Assembly: GCF_002269385.1 (NCBI RefSeq)
Contig: NZ_CP022957.1
Coordinates: 3,525,001 to 3,589,000, forward strand
Source of the DNA: Maribacter cobaltidurans
Lineage (GTDB): Bacteria > Bacteroidota > Bacteroidia > Flavobacteriales > Flavobacteriaceae
Length of the DNA stretch: 64,000 nt
Direction: 5' to 3'
The notes below the pieces were generated by a model. It saw only the letters and a list, made by a program, of their open reading frames with translations. It searched no databases and was not told where the DNA came from. The position numbers were made by a program, and so were the translations under genes. This document shows positions 34,107 through 43,559 of this stretch, piece by piece (positions within the stretch are counted from its first letter, which is position 1; each line of letters begins with the position of its first letter).

Positions 34107-36509
34107 TTATGTTTTAGATGTGAATTGAATGATTGCTTTTTGCATATCCCGATGCTCGTTGTAGAGATTCATTATTTCCTCATTTTCCTTACCGTCTGTT
34201 AGGTAAGCGGCATATACTTCCTTCGGAACTTCGAGACGGAAAATGTTGCTTTCCCTACCTATTTTGATGAACATTTCGGTGTATTTCCGTGGTCCGGTAA
34301 GATTATTCTTGATGGATTTTAATTGGTTTAGGTCGTGGCTGGACAGATTGAGCCTTTTGACCAATTCGTCATAACCCTTCTCATTGTTTAGGCTATAAAT
34401 GACCTGTGTGTTTTCAAGAATACTTGCCGAGGTGGAATTATTTGGAAGCTGATTGATAGACTGAAGAATAATCCCAATCGCACCATTCTGTTTTCGGATG
34501 GCTTGATAGTAGAACTCGACACTTTCCAGTACGTTATCAAACTTCAGTTGCTTGGCAAACTCATCAAAGAGGATGATACCTTTTTCTGCCCTGTTTTTCC
34601 AAATCGTTCTTTGAATAGCGGACTTAATCAGTTTCAACATCACGGACAAAATTTCCTTATTATCCTTGACTTCGTCCAGTTCAAAAACGATCAATCGCTT
34701 GTCCTCGATTTTATAGGTCTGGTCTTCGCTTACTTCAAATAGAAAACTATATAGACCATCGCCGACATATTCGGACATCACGTGCAAGAAGCTCGTAACA
34801 TTGAAATAGTCGGGATGGATTTTAAGGGTGCTCAAAAGGTCTTTCTGATTCCTTTCTATAAAGCTGTAAAAACCATCCAAAGAGTGGTTTTCTGAAGTGC
34901 TGTCATAATAATGGCGCAGTATCTTTTTGACGGAAACCGATTGCGCTTTTGTCACTTTCAGATCCGAAGCAAACAGTTCAAAAAGGAACACCGACAAATC
35001 CTCTAACCGTTCCGGTGTGAGGTCATTTGCATTGCTGATGTAAAATGGATTTATGCCCAAGTTCTTTCCACTTTCATAGCGAAGCACGGTATATTTTTCA
35101 GGATAGAGTTTGGCAAACTTGGTGTAAGAACCACCCAAATCGATAATGACAAGGCGGACACCACTCTCAAAATATTGGCGTAAAATATTATTGGCCAAAA
35201 ACGATTTGCCTTCGCCCGTTGGTGCAAAAATGGCAAAGTTCCGTGCCTTGATGCGTTTCTTGCGCTCGTCCCAGACATCTTTTAAAACAGGAATGTTATG
35301 CTCACGGTCGTTAAAGATGATTCCGGTTGGATCGGACTTGTAATTGGTGTTATTGATAAACAGGCAGAGTGCGTGTTTTAAATCTGTTACATATAAATCA
35401 TTATTCGAGAAATTGGATGAAAAACAGCAGTAGCTGTTCAGAATATAATTCTTCCGTTCTTCGCCTCGTGGATAGTATGGGATGATATCCAGTTCCTTAA
35501 ACTCGGTCTTGATTTTTGAGGTTATCTTATCGAGTTCTTTGGCATCTTTAGACCAATACACGATGTTCAAATGACCACGAATGATTCGTGCATTGTCATC
35601 TGCATTTATTTGGTCAAGGATACGTTGAATCTTCCCAAGCACCACTTTGTTCTGCGAACCGAAATTTGAACTTTTGTTCAGTTCCTCGATTTTCTTATCC
35701 AGCAGTTTTCGCCATTTCTGTTTGTCATCCAGATACAGGATTTGGTTGACGATGTGGTTCTCGTTTAGCGTAAGCCCTAAACCATCAATAAACCCTTGAT
35801 GAAACACAAAATCGTCAGAAGTGAATTTCTCATTGGTCTTGCTACTCTGTACACTTTCGCCAAAGCACAGTTCGCTATTGATGGCCAGGGCATCAAAATG
35901 GTTTTTGCCAATATTGACGCTTTTCTTTTCTAATATGATGTCGGTATCAAAGCCTTCATTGAAACCATTGAAATAGTCATTTGTGAGTTGCTGAATCTCT
36001 TTCGCTTTAAGCGAAATGAATTCCATCTTTCGGCTATTATTGATAAAGGATACAGAATCACTTACCGAGTTGACAAAGCTCTTAACGTTGTCATCCAGTT
36101 CTTGCACGATTCCCTTTGAAACTTTTCTGAAAGGATTAACATATTTTGAATTATTAAGTGCCTTGTTCTTGGTCAAAATGAAGAACAGATAACACTTATG
36201 TTTTATGTATCCACGACCTTTAAAATGCTCGTGTGTTACTTTCTCTAAAAAAGTTTTATTCGGAAGCTGTTCTGAAGAATAGGATTTTTTGAGGTAGATA
36301 TCCTGTTTATGAACCACAGTCCCAACAGGCAATGATTTCAGAGCCTGAAACCAAGCACCGTGCATATCCTCAAAATCCTTTTCGGACAACGAATAAATTT
36401 CGGGTAGATTCCCTTTATAGCACAAAACCACATTGCCATTATTGACAAACACGATATTGTCCTGAATATCTGCAATCGGTTGATATTTAGAAAGGTTAAT
36501 CTTATTCAT
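34107..36509 (-). CDS. traG: Conjugation ATPase TraG (VirB4-like)
   Basis: 800-aa cytoplasmic ATPase powering channel assembly. Walker A GEGKS is at residues 432-436 and a Walker B-like GIILFDEF lies near 650; there are RecA-like motifs between them. Length and the KINLSKYQP...VYKGNLPEIYSLSEKDF N-terminal domain match CTnDOT TraG. Its start overlaps the end of traF by 8 bp. Confidence 0.93.
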   Translation of the reverse strand: MNKINLSKYQPIADIQDNIVFVNNGNVVLCYKGNLPEIYSLSEKDFEDMHGAWFQALKSLPVGTVVHKQDIYLKKSYSSEQLPNKTFLEKVTHEHFKGRGYIKHKCYLFFILTKNKALNNSKYVNPFRKVSKGIVQELDDNVKSFVNSVSDSVSFINNSRKMEFISLKAKEIQQLTNDYFNGFNEGFDTDIILEKKSVNIGKNHFDALAINSELCFGESVQSSKTNEKFTSDDFVFHQGFIDGLGLTLNENHIVNQILYLDDKQKWRKLLDKKIEELNKSSNFGSQNKVVLGKIQRILDQINADDNARIIRGHLNIVYWSKDAKELDKITSKIKTEFKELDIIPYYPRGEERKNYILNSYCCFSSNFSNNDLYVTDLKHALCLFINNTNYKSDPTGIIFNDREHNIPVLKDVWDERKKRIKARNFAIFAPTGEGKSFLANNILRQYFESGVRLVIIDLGGSYTKFAKLYPEKYTVLRYESGKNLGINPFYISNANDLTPERLEDLSVFLFELFASDLKVTKAQSVSVKKILRHYYDSTSENHSLDGFYSFIERNQKDLLSTLKIHPDYFNVTSFLHVMSEYVGDGLYSFLFEVSEDQTYKIEDKRLIVFELDEVKDNKEILSVMLKLIKSAIQRTIWKNRAEKGIILFDEFAKQLKFDNVLESVEFYYQAIRKQNGAIGIILQSINQLPNNSTSASILENTQVIYSLNNEKGYDELVKRLNLSSHDLNQLKSIKNNLTGPRKYTEMFIKIGRESNIFRLEVPKEVYAAYLTDGKENEEIMNLYNEHRDMQKAIIQFTSKT

Positions 36510-36780
36510 AGTTGAAGCCTGAATTTCTTTTGTTGCTTATAATTTTCGGGAATGCGTTGGCAGTTTGAAATAGCTGAGGGTTGTGGGTAATTCTTGTCAA
36601 TGCTACATAGAGCGCAGCGTTAAAAACCAGTACGCCTATAATTATCCCAAATCTGAAAGAGAAAATAATGACCAAAAGGGAAGCAAGAATGGAAACCATC
36701 ATCAATGCAAAAAGGGAAATGGGCAAGCCAAAAATGACTGCCCTTTTCCTTATGTTTTTATACGGTTCGAACTGCTTCAT
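36502..36780 (-). CDS. traF: Conjugative transfer protein TraF (DUF4133)
   Basis: 92 aa, two membrane helices (~15-35 and ~45-60) with flanking basic residues, the size and topology of TraF/DUF4133. Starts at the traE stop (1-bp overlap). Confidence 0.85.
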   Translation of the reverse strand: MKQFEPYKNIRKRAVIFGLPISLFALMMVSILASLLVIIFSFRFGIIIGVLVFNAALYVALTRITHNPQLFQTANAFPKIISNKRNSGFNYE

Positions 36781-37067
36781 TATACCACGATTCCTATGAG
36801 ATACGTGAATATGCCGACTACCGCACCGGCAATCAAAACAAAGACGAGAACTCGGGTAATCCCCTTTTTAAGGTCAGCATTTTCGCCAAAGAAATGGCCT
36901 GCATTAAAGAGGAAACCAACAAGGAAAATGACACCGAGTAAAATGGGAAATACGGTCCTGATGGTATCGCCCACATCGTTAACTGAATCTTCAATGCCAC
37001 CAATTTGAGCAAATAGCGAAGTGGATAAGAGCGAAAGAAAGGATGCTAAATAGGGTGATTTTTTCAT
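36780..37067 (-). CDS. traE: Conjugative transfer protein TraE (DUF4134)
   Basis: 95 aa with an N-terminal signal-like helix and two further helices (PILLGVIFLVGFLFNAGHFF, ITRVLVFVLIAGAVVGIF), matching TraE/DUF4134, a VirB2-like pilin. It is the first gene of the visible tra operon, whose promoter should lie in 37068-37256. Confidence 0.85.
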   Translation of the reverse strand: MKKSPYLASFLSLLSTSLFAQIGGIEDSVNDVGDTIRTVFPILLGVIFLVGFLFNAGHFFGENADLKKGITRVLVFVLIAGAVVGIFTYLIGIVV

Positions 37068-37256
37068 AACGTAACAGTTTAAATTTTTGTGTTGTTTTCG
37101 TTATGGGAAATTTAAATATATTTGAATATAAATAACTGAAAATCAAATATTTGTGAATAAAATATTATTTGGTTTTGTTTGAATTCCGTTGCTATTATTT
37201 GGCATCAAATGCTATGAATTTTTGAAGTGAAGTTGTTGATAACCCGAAAATTGAAA

Positions 37257-37889
37257 ATGAAAAAAGTGCTCAAAAACGTCAGTTTTGTCTTTTTGCTTTT
37301 GAAAATGTGCATCGTTTTCGGACAGGAAACGAGTACTCAAAAACGAATTGTAATTGATGTTGGACACGGTGGAAAAGATTCGGGTGCAATTGGTATAAAT
37401 GGCATCCAAGAAAAGGATGTTGCGCTCAATATTGCGAATACCATTCTGAAATTGAATGATAAATCGGATACCCCATTGGATATTTATTTGACCAGGTACA
37501 CCGATACACTCATTTCTTTATTTGATAGAACGAAGTTGGCTAAAGCCCTTAAAGCTGATTTGTTTGTGTCCTTGCATTGTAATCATTCGGATAATTCGAG
37601 TGCAAGAGGCATTGAAATTTATGTGGCAGGTGCAACATCCAAATATTCTGATGATGTCACTTGGCTTGCATTTCAGCTACAAGCTGTACTCAATAAACAA
37701 TTAGGATATGAAAGTAGAGGTGTAAAGTTTGCCGACTTCCAAGTGCTTCGGGAAACTATTAATCATTGTCCCTCGCTTCTTTTGGAATTGGGATTTTTGA
37801 GTAATGAGGATGAAGGCAAGTTTATTTCTGATTCCAATAACATCCAACCTATTGCATTGACCATATTACAATCCCTTCAAAAACATTAG
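37257..37889 (+). CDS. N-acetylmuramoyl-L-alanine amidase (Amidase_3)
   Basis: 210-aa secreted or periplasmic amidase with an N-terminal signal. VIDVGHGGKDSG gives zinc ligand H37 and the following E52 in GIQEKD; FVSLHCNH is the second histidine site, and LLLELGFLSN carries the catalytic Glu. It would cut the peptidoglycan amide bond, letting the conjugation channel through the wall. It is divergent from traE. The ATG at 37257 matches a proper signal peptide. Confidence 0.9.
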   Translation: MKKVLKNVSFVFLLLKMCIVFGQETSTQKRIVIDVGHGGKDSGAIGINGIQEKDVALNIANTILKLNDKSDTPLDIYLTRYTDTLISLFDRTKLAKALKADLFVSLHCNHSDNSSARGIEIYVAGATSKYSDDVTWLAFQLQAVLNKQLGYESRGVKFADFQVLRETINHCPSLLLELGFLSNEDEGKFISDSNNIQPIALTILQSLQKH

Positions 37890-37893
37890 AATT

Positions 37894-37992
37894 ATGAAAG
37901 AACTATTTTTAGAGTTAACAAAGAGCTTAAAGGATATTGTATTACAATTCATCTCAGAAGTTATTCTGCTATATAAGTCCTTCATAAATTGA
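37894..37992 (+). CDS. Small hydrophobic ORF (32 aa)
   Basis: A 32-codon frame (MKELFLELTKSLKDIVLQF...) starts 4 bp after the amidase stop and ends 1 bp before the convergent ATPase gene. Its amphipathic to hydrophobic composition would suit a small membrane peptide coupled to the amidase, but length gives little support. Confidence 0.3.
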   Translation: MKELFLELTKSLKDIVLQFISEVILLYKSFIN

Positions 37993-37993
37993 G

Positions 37994-38656
37994 CTACTTC
38001 CTTTTGTCCACAGCCTTTGTGTCAAAAGCAATCAGATTAAAGAACTCTCGCATTCTACTTCGGACACGGTTACCATAACGCACTTCCAATTCTTCGGCAT
38101 TGAGGTTGGTAGTGGCGTGGGTTTTAATTTTGCGTTTCGTGTCAAGATAGAGTTCATATCGGGATAGCAGTACCTCGCCCATCACATTCAGATCCTTTCC
38201 GTAGAACCTACCGGAAGGTTCTACCCCTAAATCATCAAAACAATAGAATTTGGTGTTACCATATTCCTCAACTGTTTTAAATCCTAAATGGTTAAAGCTA
38301 AATGTTACGTTACGGCAGGGAATCATTTCATAAGGGCGTTGCAAGGGAACCAAATGGCGTAATAATTTCATCAAACTGGTTTTCCCACAACCTACCGGTC
38401 CAGAAAGTAAAATGCCTTTGTCTATATCTATGCCGTAGGTTGTACAGTTTTCTTTATCCTTGATAAAGTAGGAACAAAGCTTCAGTAAAATATCTTTGTC
38501 CTCATCATAAATCCTGAATTTCTTTCCGAACAACAGTTTGCCCTTGGCATTCAGGTAAATCAGAATTTTAGGGAAATCGTAGAGAACGCTTTTACCATCG
38601 AATTTTCCCAGCGAATATTCCACGCCACCTTCAGTAATTTTAGAGGGGTTGTCCAT
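37994..38656 (-). CDS. DnaC-like P-loop ATPase
   Basis: 220 aa from the chosen start (MDNPSKITEG), overlapping the upstream gene by 17 bp. Walker A GPVGCGKT is at 86-93 and Walker B FYCFDDLG near 140. This is the DnaC/IstB-like AAA+ ATPase type found beside replication and transfer genes on Bacteroidetes ICEs. It could load a helicase on the excised element. Confidence 0.82.
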   Translation of the reverse strand: MDNPSKITEGGVEYSLGKFDGKSVLYDFPKILIYLNAKGKLLFGKKFRIYDEDKDILLKLCSYFIKDKENCTTYGIDIDKGILLSGPVGCGKTSLMKLLRHLVPLQRPYEMIPCRNVTFSFNHLGFKTVEEYGNTKFYCFDDLGVEPSGRFYGKDLNVMGEVLLSRYELYLDTKRKIKTHATTNLNAEELEVRYGNRVRSRMREFFNLIAFDTKAVDKRK

Positions 38657-39392
38657 AGTCTTTGTTTTTAGTGGTTCGCAAGTTGTCCTTGATTTGGGAC
38701 ACTTCTTTTTTGTTTGGTTTGTTTTCTTCTTCGAAAAGCTCGGTTCTATCCATCCAGTTTGTAGCCAATGAGCGCCAATCCCGTATCGGTTTTCCGTCGC
38801 TCGTTTTCCATTCTCGGTCTGCATAATGCTCGTAGAATTTTTTTCCTTCATCAGCATCAAAACCTTTTTCTTCAAAAAATAAAATAGCGGCCTGCCTGCC
38901 CTTTGGCTGTTTTATATAGTTTTCTTGTTTGATATTGTTTGTATTAGATACCAGTGCTTGTCCATTGGTGGGACGGTGTTGGTACACGGCCTGTCCATTT
39001 TTGGGATGGTGGTGTCCCTCAAGCGGTACACCTCTGGGGTAGTACTGTTCCGCAAGCTGTTCCAATATGGGATTGTACTGTCCCGTAGCTGGTTCATCAC
39101 TTGTCCCTAAAATGGACATCTTGATTTTACTGCCCTTGTATGGATTGTTGGAAGGAAAGTAGGATAGGTATTCCCAAGAATGAAGCTCTGTTATACACCT
39201 GTGGTAAGTTGATTTTGACCCAATCTTGGCCACGCGCATCAATTCCCTTCGGTTTACATAGAACTCGTCCATAAAGCGACAGCTGTTCCATTCCTGGAAC
39301 AGCGCCATATACAGACTGATATGGGTAGGATTTAGGCGGTCATCAAAATAGAACGTTTCAAAAGCCGCGTTGAGTAGCTTTATGTAGTTCAT
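38640..39392 (-). CDS. Winged-helix/replication-type protein
   Basis: 250 aa. The N-terminal ~100 residues form a DnaD- or RepA-like winged helix (LNPTHISLYMALFQEW, VAKIGSKSTYHRCITEL). The middle is Gln/Pro-rich, and the C-terminal tail holds a helical segment EWKTSDGKPIRDWRSLATNWM that resembles primosome-type DnaD tails. With the DnaC-like ATPase downstream it probably forms the element's replication-initiation pair. Confidence 0.7.
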   Translation of the reverse strand: MNYIKLLNAAFETFYFDDRLNPTHISLYMALFQEWNSCRFMDEFYVNRRELMRVAKIGSKSTYHRCITELHSWEYLSYFPSNNPYKGSKIKMSILGTSDEPATGQYNPILEQLAEQYYPRGVPLEGHHHPKNGQAVYQHRPTNGQALVSNTNNIKQENYIKQPKGRQAAILFFEEKGFDADEGKKFYEHYADREWKTSDGKPIRDWRSLATNWMDRTELFEEENKPNKKEVSQIKDNLRTTKNKDYGQPL

Positions 39393-39396
39393 ATTC

Positions 39397-39681
39397 TCAG
39401 GAATTTATTCCGTGATGCACACGGTTGGCATCCATTACCTTTTGAATTTCCTCAGCATCATAATAGATGATTCCGCCTACCTTAGTGTATGGCAAGGTGC
39501 CATTGATGCGAAGATTTTGCAGTGTGCCAGGACTTACTTGAAGCAAATCCATTACTTCGGCAGATTTTAGATACTTCTTGATTTTTCCAGAAGCCTGTTT
39601 GGCTAAAAGACTTTTGATGTCATCGAGCAATTCCATCTTGAATTCCCGAAGGTCGTCTGTGGTGATGATACTTGTCGGCAT
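39397..39681 (-). CDS. Excisionase-like HTH protein (MerR-type HTH_17)
   Basis: 94 aa with a winged helix near the C-terminus: YLKSAEVMDLLQVSPGTLQNLRINGTLPYTKVGGIIYY. This is the Xis2c/Xis2d type of small DNA-binding protein that controls excision of CTnDOT-like elements. It is the first gene of an operon with the replication-type and DnaC-like genes. RteC is encoded upstream on the same strand. Confidence 0.82.
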   Translation of the reverse strand: MPTSIITTDDLREFKMELLDDIKSLLAKQASGKIKKYLKSAEVMDLLQVSPGTLQNLRINGTLPYTKVGGIIYYDAEEIQKVMDANRVHHGINS

Positions 39682-39749
39682 AATAGAACGATTTTAAAAG
39701 AAAAGGACTATCATAGGTTTTAAATTTTTGATGATAGCCCTTAACCCGA

Positions 39750-39760
39750 TTTGACTTTCG
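39750..39760 (+). promoter_or_regulatory. TTTGACTTTCG motif in the excision region
   Basis: Plus-strand copy between rteC and the excisionase-like gene. It shares the context CGATTTGACTTTCGT with both integrase leaders. Confidence 0.35.
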
Positions 39761-39804
39761 TTCTACAAATTTGATACGGATTAATCGATTTTCTTCCCCA
39801 GTAC

Positions 39805-39957
39805 GACCGTAGTACGGTCAAAATTTAACATCTTGAAATTTGGGGTGTTTTGACAGTATTTGAAAGTGCAACTGCGAAATTCTATCTATAAAATGATTCA
39901 TATTATATGAGCAATAGGCTGAAAACCAAAACACCGTAGGTCAACCGTACTACGGTC
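39805..39957 (-). promoter_or_regulatory. Two ACCGTA(G/C)TACGGT palindromes in the xis promoter region
   Basis: GACCGTAGTACGGTC (39805-39819) and AACCGTACTACGGTC (39943-39957) share a perfect 13-bp palindrome and are 138 bp apart, flanking the 5' region of the excisionase-like gene; a half site ACCGTAG is at 39933. In CTnDOT, RteC binds inverted half-sites ahead of the xis promoter. These are candidates for that role here. Confidence 0.5.
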
Positions 39958-40003
39958 TTTTTTTAACATTTTGATTTGATGGATAAACGGCTCGCAGATA
40001 ACA

Positions 40004-40840
40004 CTATTTCTCGCTTTTATCCATTTCAGAAATAAGGGATGCGGACAGCTCATCGAGGAAAAGGGTTCGGCTTTTTTTCCTGTATTTGATGTCTTGATAG
40101 GTTTTATAGATGTCTTTCGGCTCAACATCGAAAATCTGGCTTAAATAATCTGAAATTTTAACGATACTCAGATTGTTTTTAGCGCCAAGCCCTTTAGCGT
40201 AAAGCGCATAAATGAGTTCCACATAGTCTGTATTACTGAACGGCCAGTGCATTTTTTCGATTTTAGATAAGGAAATATCATTTCCAGTCAACCCGTTCTT
40301 CAATTTATTTTGCTTATCCACTAAGTATTTGGTCAGGGACTTGTAGGCATTGTACTTGCCGAGCAACATATCTCGTGCTGTGCAAAATTCCGGGTCTTGA
40401 AAATAGAATTTGGAAAGCGTAATGTGATACCCGTTTAGGTAATCACGAGTATAATATTCTTTATCAAAATGTGTCTGTCCTGATTCGATATACCTGCCAA
40501 AATCGAGATTGTAGAGAAAAAATCGATTGAGTTTGTTGCTTTTCTTTTTGATGGACTTGAGCTGGCTTTTTAGGTCGATTTTCGGGAACTGGATTTCAAA
40601 CGAATGGATTTCGGAATAATAGATTAACTCAACGAGAGGGGCTTGTTTAGTTACTTTAAAAAAGTATATTTCGTCTTGGATGGATTTGAAGCCTTCCGAC
40701 TGAACCTCTTTTTTCAGCGTGCTTAATGAATCACGGCAGAGCCCAATGGAATGCTGTGCCCTTTTAAGGATGCTCTTATTTTGAAGTTTTATATCATCGA
40801 GATCATTTTTTAGTCGCTGTGTTAATAATTGAAAGTCCAT
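40004..40840 (-). CDS. rteC: RteC-like excision regulator
   Basis: 278 aa. The RteC domain is recognisable by LIYYSEIHSFEIQFPK, YNLDFGRYIESGQTHFDKEYYTRD and the C-terminal helix bundle ending DIKYRKKSRTLFLDEL. In CTnDOT, RteC activates excision genes. The position upstream of the xis-like gene is consistent with that. Nothing else is recognised in 40841-41115. Confidence 0.85.
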   Translation of the reverse strand: MDFQLLTQRLKNDLDDIKLQNKSILKRAQHSIGLCRDSLSTLKKEVQSEGFKSIQDEIYFFKVTKQAPLVELIYYSEIHSFEIQFPKIDLKSQLKSIKKKSNKLNRFFLYNLDFGRYIESGQTHFDKEYYTRDYLNGYHITLSKFYFQDPEFCTARDMLLGKYNAYKSLTKYLVDKQNKLKNGLTGNDISLSKIEKMHWPFSNTDYVELIYALYAKGLGAKNNLSIVKISDYLSQIFDVEPKDIYKTYQDIKYRKKSRTLFLDELSASLISEMDKSEK

Positions 40841-41115
40841 AAGCAGGTGTATTTTGATATGAAACCATAGAAATGGGATTTAGTTGATGCGGTTGGTTAG
40901 ATGATATTATAGTCCTGCAAAATGAAATAAATGAACGCCACAGTTCATTTAATTTGTGGCTCATAGGTGTATTTTAAGGAACTCTCACTAAAATAATTTT
41001 ACTTCGTAAACGTACAAGGAAAACTTGCCGTATTTAATTACGGAACGAGCCGTATTTTTCTACGGAAACTCTGTGAGACACTGAATTTACTTAGGTTATT
41101 TCAGAGGTAATTTAT

Positions 41116-42030
41116 TTATCTTTTTTTGCGAAATCGCTTTAAGAATTCACGACGGTTCTTTACACCGGTTTTTTTAAAGATATTTGAGGCGTGTTTTGAT
41201 ACGGTGCTTTCGGCAATGAAAAGTTCCACGGCAATTTTCTTATAACTAAGATTGCTAAGAATGGATAGCGCAACTTCAATTTCCCGCCGTGTCAAATCCT
41301 CATATATAATTTTTCGCTCTACGGATTCCTCGCGCTGTTTTTTCTTAAGGGCAAATACTTCATACATTCGAGTATTGTTTTCCAAAAAGTACAGATACCT
41401 ATCTACTTCGATGGCTGTAATGGCAAAAAAGGCCAAGTTCATTACGGTAAAGGTTATCCATTGATAATCGCCTATGACGGTGCAAATGGGCAACAGGGCT
41501 ATACTCGCTACGCTGACCATAGACAATTTGTTTCTCCTTAAAATAAAGGCATTCGGATTGCTCGGATTCGAAATACGCCTGTAAAAGATGATGAGAAATA
41601 TAAATGCTATTAAGGAAATTGGAATAGTAAAAAGAAAGCGAGCCGCATCCAAAGAGTCTGTCAAAAAATAGGGCATCAAAAAAAGAACAACATAGCTGCC
41701 ACTTGCTAAAAATGCGAGATTTTTAATGGATGAGTTGAATTTCAGCACAACAATGTCGTACTCTTTATATAGGTAGTAAACGATATATACGCATAACGCA
41801 ATGGCCACGCCATACGTAATGATATATTGAAGGATCAATGGTCCTGGAAAGTTGTCTACGGGTAAAAATCCGCCCGTGGCATTGTACGCAATGAAAAGGA
41901 TGCCGAGATATAAAAACCGTCGAAGGCTACTTCGTGTATTTCGTCTTGAAAAGTAAAAAGTGAGCAATACAATGACCATATCTATTAAAAGATAGAAGAA
42001 AGTTGTCCAATGTATTGATGTGCCAAACAT
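41116..42030 (-). CDS. Membrane-anchored LuxR-type regulator (7-TM + HTH)
   Basis: 304 aa: seven hydrophobic segments over the first ~215 residues, then a LuxR-type helix-turn-helix (DLTRREIEVALSILSNLSYKKIAVEL...STVSKHASNIFKKTGV). This one-component layout senses signals in the membrane. The target is unknown. It follows the asparaginase-like gene by 5 bp on the same strand, at the end of the metal cargo. Confidence 0.82.
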   Translation of the reverse strand: MFGTSIHWTTFFYLLIDMVIVLLTFYFSRRNTRSSLRRFLYLGILFIAYNATGGFLPVDNFPGPLILQYIITYGVAIALCVYIVYYLYKEYDIVVLKFNSSIKNLAFLASGSYVVLFLMPYFLTDSLDAARFLFTIPISLIAFIFLIIFYRRISNPSNPNAFILRRNKLSMVSVASIALLPICTVIGDYQWITFTVMNLAFFAITAIEVDRYLYFLENNTRMYEVFALKKKQREESVERKIIYEDLTRREIEVALSILSNLSYKKIAVELFIAESTVSKHASNIFKKTGVKNRREFLKRFRKKR

Positions 42031-42035
42031 TCAGG

Positions 42036-42527
42036 TTATCCATTTTTTAAAACATATTTATTAGTTTCCTTATTTTTAGTAACATTATCCCATAGAAAAA
42101 TTCTCCCGTTCATAGCGATATAAACACCCTGTTTTAAGAATTGCAAAGCACAAATTGCAAAACCCAAATTAAAGGTCGCATCTGTATTTTTAGAAGACCC
42201 CATTATAAATGAGCCTACAAGAACAATGGTTTTCTTGATTTCTTGTTTTCCCAGGTAAACTGCAGTATCTTCCATAGTGAAAGTGCCGTGTGTTATTAAA
42301 ATCTTTTCCACACTGGAACCATTTATTTTTTGAAGTAAAATATTTCTGTCTTCAGCGGTAATTGAACGGCTATCCTTTGCAAATGCCTTTTCAATAAGGT
42401 ATGGGGTAGACACATTAGCATAATCAAGAAATTCTTTAATCGTTATTTTGCTTTGTGTATTGTTATTTTCTGGATTTTCATAATCCAAGTCCTCAATTGT
42501 GCCTCCTGTTGTAAGAATGTGTATCAT
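42036..42527 (-). CDS. L-asparaginase N-terminal domain protein
   Basis: 163 aa corresponding to the first domain of type I asparaginases: TTGGTIE nucleophile region at the N-terminus and HGTFTMEDTA substrate loop. The second domain is missing, and the C-terminus (NKETNKYVLKNG) reads as natural. Such single-domain forms exist, but activity is not assured. It is downstream of the small basic membrane peptide gene. Confidence 0.75.
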   Translation of the reverse strand: MIHILTTGGTIEDLDYENPENNNTQSKITIKEFLDYANVSTPYLIEKAFAKDSRSITAEDRNILLQKINGSSVEKILITHGTFTMEDTAVYLGKQEIKKTIVLVGSFIMGSSKNTDATFNLGFAICALQFLKQGVYIAMNGRIFLWDNVTKNKETNKYVLKNG

Positions 42528-42563
42528 TTTTAATTTTTTCGGTTTGTCAATTCCCTATTCAAC

Positions 42564-42731
42564 TCAGTGCTTATGAATGTTACCTTTCAGCACAAAAAAG
42601 TAAAGCAGAAAAGCAGATATGACTAGGAGAAAAAGAGCAATAATACCTTTTATCTTATCTTTTTTCGTGATTTTGTCCTTAATTGGTTTTTGAACTTTTT
42701 TCTTTCGTCTATTTCTTCTACTTTGAGACAC
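42564..42731 (-). CDS. Small basic single-TM protein with His tail
   Basis: 55 aa from a GTG start: an Arg/Lys-rich N-terminus (SQSRRNRRKKKVQKP), one membrane helix (IIALFLLVISAFLLYFFVL) and the end GNIHKH. A related protein is at 52145-52327 and a broken copy at 57968-58133, all within metal-resistance cargo. A metal-related accessory role is inferred from context. Confidence 0.55.
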   Translation of the reverse strand: MSQSRRNRRKKKVQKPIKDKITKKDKIKGIIALFLLVISAFLLYFFVLKGNIHKH

Positions 42732-42916
42732 GGTATTATAGTGTTTTCAACTTATTTTCTAACTGTCTCGTATTGAGAATGGAAAGATTCAACATAGTAC
42801 ATACTCTCATCTAAATTGTGGCTATACAAAATTTACGCATAACAAATTTGTGCCTGCCAAATGGAAGGCTATTCCCATTGGGCTCAGAAATTCACCTTCC
42901 ATTGCAGGACTTAATA

Positions 42917-43549
42917 TTATAAAGTGTATTGACCTTTAAGCCTAAAATACACGGTCACGTCCTCATTGCTGTTATTCCTAAAAAACCAACCGTGTTTTCC
43001 TTCATAAGGGGCATAAAAAGTACCCACCATATTATTGGAATTGGCAATGGTGTAGCTTTCAAAGTAAACTTCTTTGACTTCCCCTTCTTGTTTTACCTCA
43101 CCGTGAAAATCGAAATAGAGAATTTCATTATTAGAGGTTGTCCATTCGTATTTCATTTTTCCATACTTGAGCATATTTAGTTTGAACTCGATACCTTTCC
43201 CAGCAGGAACAATCACTTTGGTTTCATCTTCACGCAGATTTAATTGAGTGGTTGGAGGTGGATTATCAGCCTCTAAAGGCCTTTCTACATTAGGGCCTGA
43301 ACCTGCTTTTTCAAGTTTGATTGTTTGGGCTGAAGTGTTTGATGCAATAGCCGCCAAATTGTTTGCTTGGGGGTCCTCAGGGACGTAAAGTTTGCTAAAG
43401 CCAATTAATTTTCCTGCTCCAGTCGGGTCAATCCCATATTCTGCCGGTAATACTGCTATTACCAATAATGCTGCACCTATAAGAAGTGATATAATGGTTG
43501 CTTTTATGATTTTATTTTTTTCCAATATTGGATGATTCATTTCTGACAT
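42917..43549 (-). CDS. Transmembrane anchor protein next to HupE
   Basis: 210 aa, one N-terminal helix (~15-38) and a periplasmic beta domain with aromatic segments (GKHGWFFRNNSNEDVTVYFRLKG). Conserved 'transmembrane anchor' proteins of this type occur beside HupE/UreJ. Starts 10 bp after the hupE-like stop. A metal-chaperone or HupE-support role is plausible. Confidence 0.7.
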   Translation of the reverse strand: MSEMNHPILEKNKIIKATIISLLIGAALLVIAVLPAEYGIDPTGAGKLIGFSKLYVPEDPQANNLAAIASNTSAQTIKLEKAGSGPNVERPLEADNPPPTTQLNLREDETKVIVPAGKGIEFKLNMLKYGKMKYEWTTSNNEILYFDFHGEVKQEGEVKEVYFESYTIANSNNMVGTFYAPYEGKHGWFFRNNSNEDVTVYFRLKGQYTL

Positions 43550-43559
43550 AGTTATTTGT

